NCBI GenBank assembly: GCA_903813345.2
Contig: CAIIXF020000006.1
Location: forward strand, 12,714,348 to 12,778,347
Source of the DNA: Owenia fusiformis
Taxonomy: Eukaryota > Annelida > Polychaeta > Sabellida > Oweniidae
DNA length: 64,000 nt
Direction of reading: 5' to 3'
The position numbers were made by a program, and so were the translations under genes. The stretch's first letter is position 1. Each line of letters starts with the position of its first letter. Below the pieces are notes generated by a model. The model was given only the letters and a program-made list of their open reading frames with translations, ran no database searches and was not told the DNA's origin. Positions 35,421-46,200 of the stretch are shown here, piece after piece.

Positions 35421-37180
35421 ACATTGCAAAAGTTATGACAGAGACTCACCAATGAGGTTGCTGCTCTCTGCCAAAACCTATAAATGATTCAAAGAGGTAT
35501 TTTTGACATGGAGAGATAAGCCAATCTCTGTGTGTAAAGAAATTGTGGGCATGGGATGAAATTGATGTAATCATCACTGATTTTGTTTTGTGTTACGATG
35601 TTTTTGCTTGTGTTTTTAACATCCCCTTGGGTGGGCCCAGAAAAAAGTACCCCAAAAAGTGGGCCTTTTTGGTCATTACTAGGCCTTTTAAGGACTTATT
35701 TTTTAATTTCAGACCAAAAGGAAAAGGGTCTTCAAATTTCAAATTTGGGCCCGCTTTTGGGTTTAGGGGCCCAACATTTTTTTCGTGGACGTTTTTTTTT
35801 CTCTGACCTGAAATTTAAGCCCCTCTTGTTGGTTCACAGAGCCCTGGGATGTCTATAAAAACCGCAATCCCATCGCGATAGCCGCACCCCTTTGTCTTTT
35901 TCATTCCAAAGTCTTTCGCGAACGGCAGATAAGAGGAGCCCCGGTACACCAGGATGGCCCAAGAACCCATAAAATTCATTGTTTTAGAAATGTTTCGAAA
36001 TATTGTTTATGTTTATATGAAAATCAATGAGTAGTTTCACAATATGCAGACTTTGATCCGTTACCAAAAACAAAGAATTATATCATTGTCAATACAATAG
36101 TATTTATAGATTAGGATAAGGACACATCACTTACATTTATATGAATACAATGGTCCCTTAGCGCTGATATCTTGCACTTAAGCTGAAAATCAAAGAATAC
36201 AAAAGCGTTATCAAACTTTCTCTACCTACATTCTCAATCAGAGTTACATATGTGTAAAATTGGTAGAGAAGGGGTTGACTTCAATATGACCTATATTTTA
36301 CACAACACATACTTTTGTGATTATCTATGAATCGTACAGTATTGACAAACACAATTCCATTAACCCCCGCCTGCCGGAACCTCTATATTTTTAGAAAAAA
36401 ACTTCATAAATTATAATATCCAGATATAAAAGATGATTATAACTATTTTTTGGCATAGATTATTAAAAATGTATTCATAAAATGAATAACCAATATTCAA
36501 TACCATTAATACAGCCGTGGTAAGTTAGTCAAAAGATCCACAAATCCAAAAAAATGTAACACAGTGGCTTTTGAACAATGAAATACGCCGCATTCGATGG
36601 TTAACGGATTTTTGCTACTTGACTAAAAATGAGGCTGTAATTAACAATTAGATGTTAAGAACATGACAAGAACCCTTTAAATATGGATTAGAAAGAATAT
36701 AAATCTATGATTAACTCATGATCCTCTACAAATTACCATCCAAGTAGCAATACCAGAAACCCCAACAAACACTATTTGTCCATGGAAAAGATATCCACAC
36801 TGCGATGGTAAAAATCATTGACCAACTTATGAATTACATCTCTAATTGAAAAAAATATTGATAGCCAAATATGCATGATACACAAAGCTATTTAAGCTGT
36901 CAATTCTTAATAATATTTCCAGAACTTAAAATGAATTTAGGCAACATATAGCCAGTGGCGGTCTTTGGAATTTTTAGGGTTAATTATTTATTTGATGGTA
37001 TTAACATTATCATTTTATGCTGATAATTCGTGTGGCCTACAGTATATGTAATCACATGAGCATGTAACCCGTATCCACCACGGGGATAGCATATCAAGGT
37101 CCACACACCCCCCGATTAGTAATCAATAGAAGAGCGATGTTCTAGCCAACACTTTTAATATAATTATAACGAATATCAAT

Positions 37181-37229
37181 ATGGATATAAAGATCTGTGT
37201 CGCACTTTTTACTTTATATTTAACAGCGG
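37181..37229 (+). other. Receptor A exon 1: signal peptide
   Basis: ATG at 37181 opens MDIKICVALFTLYLTAV, a short hydrophobic leader with Lys near the start. It splices in phase 1 directly to CTLD1. The paralogue has MELKICICFFIALIIYSA at the same place, which supports this start. Confidence 0.85.
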
Positions 37230-40200
37230 GTAAGTAATATATTTTTAACATCACTTTTTGTATTTGATATAGTTCACAGATATTGGAAAGTTAAACTAAA
37301 TCATCTGATTCTAATTACAGCAATTAAAACTGATAGAAATATTTTCAGTTCATGCACAATGCCCATCTGGTTGGAAAAGTCTGGCTGGGAAATGTATCTT
37401 TATTGATGACACCCAATCAACATGGCCAAATGCCGAACAGGCTTGTATCTCCAAAGGCGGTAGCCTTTTACAGGTTGCTGATAAAGGCTTAAAGGTGAAC
37501 CTTTTTTGTCGAACATGATCTCATGGAATCTTGTCATTTATTTGTATGTCGCTTGAACTCTCAAAAAGTTTCACCATTCGATTTTTAGCGACTTTTCTTA
37601 AAAAATGATGTTTCATTGACTTTTTTTTAAAAAAAGGTACAAGACTGTACATGGCATGTAATTTAGACGTTTTGTATGCAATTGTATTTTAATTTATCAT
37701 ATACTCGATTACACAAAAAACAAAATGCAAACATACGTATAGTTTTACATTATAATAACATAATAGTTTCATTTTAAAATTCTATAACATATAGTCTCAT
37801 CTTCATCAATTTTATGAATCGTCCAACAGGATGCCATTAATTCAGAGCTACCAAAGAGATCCAAGACAGGATTTTGGTGGACAGGTTTAACAAAATCTAC
37901 AAATACAAAATGTGAGCCTAACTGGAGGTGGAATGATGACCCAAACAGTGATATCAGTAACGTGTAAGTTATTGAATTGTAAATCCCACATAGGCACATG
38001 TAGTAACACAAAATAATGAACTGTAGTTATTTTAAAGAATTCGTGCAGTTGTAACAAAGAATACTGCATTATTTTTTATTGTTTTTAAAGAATTAAATGG
38101 ACACTTTGCAAGCTATTCAAAACCAGTGTGACACAAAACAAAAGACGATTAGCAGTTGATAGTTTCCATCATTTAAAAAATATACAGGGTGGTCAAAAAA
38201 TGGAAACCCTGCATTTTCTTCATATCTTCGTCATTTTGGGTGATTATTCCCTGAAATTCGACACACATGTACAACATTCAATTTCCCACCAGCTAACCAT
38301 ATTTCATGACCATCAGATTGATAGTCACAATGGTACAGCACTTTGAACAAGATGCCCCAGTGTGGCCACCATCGCGCTATTGGCAAATCTGAACAGATTG
38401 TCAATGATCTGACGAAATTTTTCAGCAGGTATGGCCTGAATGACAGGGATGATCTGCTTTTGAGGTTTGCAGTTGTCCTGGGGTTATTCTCGTACACTCT
38501 TATTTGGTGTATCACCACAGGTTGAAGTTAGGTAGGGACATTTTGGATGATAGGTGCAGGTTTGCCGAAAGTGCAATTTTGGCCAATGGAGCATGTTGTT
38601 TAAAGTGCTGTAACATTGTGACTATCAATTTGATGGTCATGAAATATGGTAGGCCGGTAGGAAATTAAATGATGTACAAATGTGCTAAATATCAGGGAGT
38701 AATTTCCTAAAATGACAAAGATATGAGGAAAATGGCGACAGGATTTCCATTTTTTACCACCTTGTACATGTACTCTTATTTTGTAACTGTGCATTCTTGA
38801 CAGTGTGAAAATATGGTTTTAGAAAATGGTTAAAGGAGCCAAATAACATGAATGGTCAGGAACATTGTATTGAGATTCTCAAGAACGGACTCTCCAACGA
38901 TGATAACTGTATGAATAGGAGGGGATATATCTGCAAATTTGTTTCCTCAACAAGTAAGTTAATTCTCCTTATCTTCGAGAATATAATGCATCTACTATAT
39001 CTTCACCGCATGGCCCGATAATGTCTTTGTTTTTGTTTTGCACCTTCCCCTTGTGTACAGAACATTTGCGTAAGTTAACTGATAAACATCTTGTTTTACA
39101 AAATGAATGTATTGTATAGAATATATGGTTGGCGTTGTTCAAGATTGAAATGTTTCAAATGAACTGTATAAAAAGCCATTGTTATAGATGCTTATAATTC
39201 GTTAAGATTCGTTCTTATGGTCGATTGTAATTTTTTATCTGTGCTTCTAAAAATTAAACCCCTTTTGGCTTTACCTTTTGACACTTCTGCTTCTCAGGTA
39301 TAACACTAAAGAGTGTTGGAAACAAAAAAACGAACAAATCATATCTAAAAACTGTTTTTCCAAAAATAGTTCCCCTTCCTTTTAGCTAAATGTGACCACG
39401 ATTGGGTACGAGGAGGTCCCAACTGCTACTATATCAGCACGCGGAGTGATACAACCAGGACAGATTGGAATACTGCAAGGTCACTTTGCCAAAAGGCTAA
39501 ACAAGGTGCCGATCTTATGTGGATTGACAATCCTGCAGAAGCGGTAAGATCTAGTTGGAACAGTAGTACCAGAGAAACTGTTCGATTTATTTGGTGGAGA
39601 GTGGAATTATTCTGGGTATTCTTGGTGAAAGCTTTGAGATGCTGTTTCTCTATTTTTAGATGTTGAATCATAAATCATTTAATTTAATCATAAAATACAG
39701 TTTAAAATGATTTCTACAATTCCTCCACATTATACAATATTATCAACTTTACTTTTAAACTGTACCTACATTACTCCAACAATGAAACCTCAGTTACTGT
39801 ATAACACATCACATCTGATGCGCATTCAATTTCTGCGTCTTGGGGAAACACCTGTTCATAACCGATTGGAAAAAGGAAAACAACACGAGATAATCACAAT
39901 GAAAATATTTCCAGACATGGCTGAAAGATTTGATTACCAAGCTATGGACCATCCGTGGCTCTGGCAACAGTAGAGGATGGTGGATAGGGGCCAATGATCT
40001 CCCAAATGGCGATAAAGGACCATACAAGTGGAATGATGGACAGCAATCTGTGGAAAACCCGGAGAAGTATTTGTAAGTCCAAATAAGACACACACATAAG
40101 AGCACTTTGAAGACATGAAAAACAGCGACCATTAATTCATAGTACTATTTAAATGAAGTGTCACGTGACCAGTAGGTTCTTGTCGAAATTGAGTAGACTA

Positions 40201-43200
40201 TTTGTATTAACAGGGAGTGGGACCAAGAACCTACCAATGCTGCAGGTAGCACTAATTTCTGTGGAGTCATGGACGGTGGGGTTTTCTATGATGGAGATTG
40301 TAAGGGCTGGCACAGATTCATTTGTCAAGGTAAATCAAAGTAACATTAACCATAAAACTCACTCATCGTTTAAAGTATTTAATCAAAATATGCTTAATAC
40401 CAGTATTTTAGTTGTAATACAAAATAGTTCACATCCAAATAAGAATATGCTGTCCTTTTAACACATTGACATGTTTGTAATATTTTCAAGGTAATGGTCA
40501 AAACTGCCCAGACGGCTGGGAAAGTGGTGTTAAGCAATGTTTCTTCTTTGGGAATGAGTGGAAACGGTGGAACGCTGCAAGAGTCCAATGCCAACAGACA
40601 ACCTTTAACAGCCAACCAGCTGAACTTGTATCCATCACTTCTCCTGAAATACTGGTAGGTCACATGTCATATTGTCATTCGATTCAAATAATCTTACTTA
40701 TATATGGAATAAATATTTATCAAAAAGTAGCCTCGTCGAGGAGTGGTTAATTTTAAAGGATAGCAAAACAGTGGCGCGGGAAAGGAGAGCGATGATTCAC
40801 AAAAGAAAAAGTATATTGATGATGTTTTTGCAGACATTTATCACTCAGAAGATGAAAGAAAAGAACCTCGGGTGGGTGTGGACCGGACTTAATGATAGAG
40901 ACCAGGGTGAAAGATGCAGCCCATTCACATGGGCGGACAGTACAAAACCTGCTCCCGGAATAGTGTAAATATAATCTAATTTCACGTCGAAATTCAGCTC
41001 CCTCAGAATATAATTTACCCCTAAGATATTGTTTGATCCCTCAGTAAATTGATAAAAGTTTCAGATCAGAAATCTTGAGGCATGCAACCCAAAGCAAAAA
41101 GATGACAATACCATACTAAAACATTGCAGTTACATGACAAGATGTCTTTAGATTATTGCCAATTGATATAAAAAGTACACATGCCTATCGCCAGTCATAA
41201 AAAGGGACTTTTTGGTGATGACATAATAAGGGAATATATTTTCTAGCACGTGGGCTACAGAACCTAACAGCTTTGGTGGAGTAGAACATTGTGGAGAAAT
41301 CCTCAGAAATGGTGTCTTCAATGACGCTAACTGTGCAGCAAAGAAGCCTTATATTTGCGAGGCACCTCTTCCGGCTCAAAGTAAGAGAATGCCTTAAATT
41401 GTTCGAACGCCCAGTTTTATCATCTCAGTAAAATTGTTCATTTACTAATCAAAATTCTAAACTAAATACGTTTGACGTAAACGTAATATAGATTAGAATT
41501 CATTAATCCAAATGCAGGACTTTTATATAAAATAGTGTCGATTTGATAAACGCTCTCTTGTTATACTATTAGGGAAGAAGAGGCAATCCACCGCATGTCC
41601 TGATGGTTGGTTAGCTGGTGCAGGGAGATGTTTCAAGTTTACAAGGGGTGGCATTAGGAGTTGGGACGCTCAGAGTCAGTGTCGATCATGGGGCTCCGAT
41701 CTCCTCAATGTTGTTTCATCAGACGTAAAGGTAGGGAAACAAGACGTTTATGGTTTAACTCTGTGTAAAGTCTTTGGGGATTCTATTGTGTCATAGATCA
41801 TTTGTACGAAGAAAAAATTTAAGTGAAAGCCTCAGTCACATTTGCTCTACGACTGGCGTACGGCGGCCGTAGCTTCACAAAATTGATATAAAAAAATGCT
41901 GCATATTTCTCTCGAATTTGGGAAGGTACGACCGCCGTATGGTTGCCGTGGCTCAAATGTGACTGAAGCATCGCTGCTAACACATGTGTTTAACGCTGGA
42001 CTATTTGTATGTATGAAGACACCTCAATGAAAGTCAGAAGAAGTACTTTCGGATCCAATTTCACATGTGTGATTTGTATTTCAGACTACCGTTGAGGATC
42101 TTGTACAGAAGAACCCTGGTAACTGGTGGACAGGGTTAAAGAGAGATGCCAAACCATCATGTACATCCAAGTGGAGATGGCTTGATGAGTACACATCTGA
42201 TACAAAGTTCATGTGCGTATATAATGTTAGTCCTGTCTCAGAAGGCAAAATTGAAAATATTCTAGTGTAGATAATTATAAAGAAACGTGTATCTGCATTA
42301 CAGGTGTTGTATTACATGAACTGATTGGGCGTGTCATCAAATCAACTGAATTGTAGAGACATCTTCACTTTGAGACAATGATTTTATCGACATTGAAACC
42401 TAAAATCTGAACTAATCTGAATATGTTTAATTGTTTAATTCTTTAGCACATGGGAAAAGGAGCCAAACAATCTGAAGGGAGAGGAGCACTGTGGTGAAAT
42501 CTGGAAAGATGGCGTGTTTAATGATGCTAGTTGCACCGCAAAGAGGGGTTACATTTGCAAATATGAAATGATACCTGGTAAGAGTAATCACTGGCTTATA
42601 TAACTTTACTTTTATGTGTGTTGTTCGAGTTCTTAATTGGATGGACCTCCGGATCCACCTTTCTCGTCAACTGTGGGTCGCTGCCATTATTGTAATTAAT
42701 CGTACAGAAGTTTTGCCTTGATTAATTATAGGAACGTCTGCATGTGCGCCAGAATTCTTTAACTTCGGGCAAAGCTGTTATTTCTTTAGTACACGCAGCT
42801 TAAACAGTATGATGACATGGGCGGACGCCAGGGCAGATTGTGACAAAAGACAAGGTGGTTCTGATCTTGTCTGGATCACATCCAGAAGTGAATATGTGAG
42901 TTCAGGTCATTATTACAATATGTAAGTCACGTGGGAATATACATAGAGTTTCATCAAACGGCACCAGATTTTTGTTTTTAGAGTTGAATAGTAATGTAAT
43001 CCCAAAAAGATATTTGCAGATATTTTTTTCATAACTTTGTCCAATATCCATAACTGTATTTTAATGATTACTGTTCAAACTTGAGTATTTCACTTTGTAT
43101 CTAGGGTTTCCTGGCCGAGTCTGTGAAATCCATTTCACTTATATTACCAAATAAACTGGGTTGGTGGACTGGGCTAAACAACGGACCAAATGATAATGCT

Positions 43201-46200
43201 GTGAACTGGAAGTGGAACGACCAAACCCAGTTGGCAGATACGACGATCTTGTATGTATTTAAAACAATACTTAGTTGATGTAATTGATAGACATTGTCAG
43301 AATAACACAAGGGCAATATTCAATTATTTCTCAAACTAAACACATTTAGAAACCCTACGAATTAATAGAATTAGAAATGAAAGGCTAAGTCTAATTGCAT
43401 CAATTCTGACAATATTTTTAAATGAACATGCCTCCCATTCTTAAATTGTAAACAAATATGTCCAAACATTTGGATTTCAGTATATTATATTGCGCTTCAT
43501 ATTATTGTCTATGTGTTTCAGAACTTGGGACACAGAACCTAATAATTTCAACGGCAACCAACTTTGTGCAACTATGCGTGACATTGGGGCCATATATAGG
43601 GCAAGGGATTGCTCTTCCAAACAACGTTTTATCTGCCAAAGTAAGTTCATGTCGTTTTTATATGATCTAAAGTCTCCGTTTGAAACTGCACTTCACACCA
43701 ACAAATAACATTTCACAGATAATGATTTAATTTACTAGTAAATGATAATAAACATCTAGATTTACTACTTAAAGAAATTCGTGCCAAAATTTTAAAATTG
43801 GGGCCCAGATATTTTTTTAGAATTTTGGCCTCCCTCCCTTTTGATTTCCAGGACCGCCCTTATTGCTAAATGGATATAGTCGATGTTTAATATATATTCT
43901 AGACCTACATTGTTATCGCTTCAAAAAATGAATGAACTCGAAATTAATCTATAACCCAAAAATCTGTTCAACGTGTCATTAACGTCAATCAAACCTACGT
44001 CTCCAAATAGTTCCAGGAACTTCTTCATGTCCATCCAGCTACTCCTACGATTCAAAGAGTAACTCGTGTTACTACATAGAGAAATCAACTAGACTTGAGT
44101 GGGCTAAAGCTAGAACACAGTGCCAGTCACAGGGGGCTGATCTCGTTGCTATTAACAACGACAATACTAAGGTACCTAGTCATTGTAACAGGATAAATAC
44201 AAAGGAACACATACCCTGATGTCCCTGGGCAAATGTTATTTTGATCTTACCTTTAAACTAAATTCAACAAACTTTATTTTATTAGTACTTCCCCCTTCCT
44301 AAAGTTTCGCATTGACCCTTTCTGATCAGATTTTCTCCTGTTTCAGAATTTCGTTGAACAAACCCTCTCAGCGGATCAGTCGTACAAACTCTACTGGGTA
44401 GGGTTGAACGACGCCGATCAGAAATCCAGGTGTAACCCTTGGGAATGGAGAGATGGAACTCGACTTAATCCAATGTTCATGTAAGTATCAACTGACCACG
44501 ATGATAGATTCTTTCTTTAAAAATGCTTAAAATGACTTGTAGGCACCATATCATATAAAGTATGACGTCCCGAAATCCACGACTCGTGAGCGAATTTTCA
44601 ACTTTTTAAACGAAATAAATTCGCTTAATGACACTTAAAGTAATTACATGACTCAGAAATCATGTAGCTATAACCGTATGATTTATATATTGATATTAGT
44701 AAATGGAATCAGGAGCCGAACAACTTTGATGGGAATGAGCACTGCGTGACCATGCTGCAAAATGGTGTTATGAATGATGGCAATTGCGACAGACAGGAGG
44801 CATACATATGCAGATATGACCTTCCTGCAAGCGTCTCATCCCCAGGTATTGTCACAACGCAGTTTGACATTTTCTATAAACTTGATATGATAGATTGCAC
44901 AGTACACATTTCTATGGGTCTTTAGCAGAAGAAGGCACAAACAGTAGCATCTTAAATATACAAGATCAGACTCCAGTAACCAAACTGACGAACCTAAAAA
45001 TCAATTTCGTTATTTGATAAATTCCAGCAACATACGATGTGAGTGGTACAAATGGTAAATGTTTGATTCTGACCAACTGGAGGTACAGGGACACAGACCC
45101 GAAGAGATACAGTTGGTGGTGGGAGGATTGTAAAGACACAGCTAGGGCGCTATGCGAAATGCCCAACCCAGGAAGTAAGTATATTGCTCTTCAGTCAAAA
45201 ACATGGTTCTATAAGTTTTGCATCAATATTACTTGTTTTAAGTTTCCTAGGTTCTGCCCATCTTTTAACAACTACCATATGTTTCACTGCATATACCTAT
45301 AGTCTAACTATGAGTAATCTTACAGCGAAAATGGTACTCACCTAGAACGTAATTGTTCAGAAAGTAAAAAATATGACTTCTCTTCTGCCTACAGCTTGTC
45401 CATCTGACTTTACAATCCAAGTAGACTCAAGTTGTTACAAAATCCGTGGTGGTGCCTGGACAACCCACGCTGATAACACTGCCTGGTGTAAGGCACAGAA
45501 CCCAGCTGCTGATCTAGCAACCATTGACAACATGGCAGAGGCCCAGAAACTAGGCCCACTATTGTTTGATGCAGGAGCAACTGGTTTCACTGAGTTCTCC
45601 ATTAAAAAATGGAATGGTAATGAATACATTTAATACTTACTTTATTTTGTTATAATATGTTATACTATACTTTAATATTACGGTATAGTACCAAGGACGT
45701 CTAGATAGTACCCATTATCAGGTGAAAGCTTTCCATAGCTTATAACTCATGCTGTCACCTAACCTTGAGTGTTGCATTTCCAATAGGCATCACAGCTTGC
45801 AACCAAGTAGATGGTAACTGGAGGAAGCGTGGCAACTCCTGCTATATGTTCTCTAATAGGAATCGTGATGGTAAATCATACAAAGATGCTAGAGCTGAAT
45901 GTCAGAAACAGACAGGTGGAGACCTGGCTACCTTTAGAAATGCTGATGAAGCGGTATGTCCGTTACATAAGTGTAATACTATAGTATTCCACAATCGTGC
46001 TTTTATCAATGTATCCTATGTCCTTGTATATCTAGGAAATGCTATCTTTATCACTTCACAAAAGAGATCGTGTGTTCGTTAAAATAATTTTCAGTAAAAC
46101 GAGTAAATGAAATGTAACTTAACATATTGGCTGTCATAGCAATTTATTATTTATTACAGGAATGGTTACGAGAAATAGTTGGTATTCTATGGAAAATCAC

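Larger units (their letters stand above)
34773..37180. other. Spacer between the CRAL-TRIO array and the lectin receptor genes
   Basis: No supportable gene. It contains the second dispersed-repeat copy (35255-35420) and a purine/pyrimidine-skewed stretch at 35610-35830 rich in GGGCCC and AAAAAG words, part of which resembles 43795-43860. The promoter of the receptor gene should lie at the right end; no clear TATA box is visible. Confidence 0.6.

Noticed and set aside
35543-35858. Two overlapping open frames of 87 and 91 codons
   Set aside because: Low-complexity G/C and A run sequence with Phe/Gly/Pro-rich products in both frames; it resembles a repeat also seen near 43800.
38128-38794. Open frames on both strands within receptor A intron 3
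   Set aside because: They are mirror images formed by the long arms of the mariner-like element.
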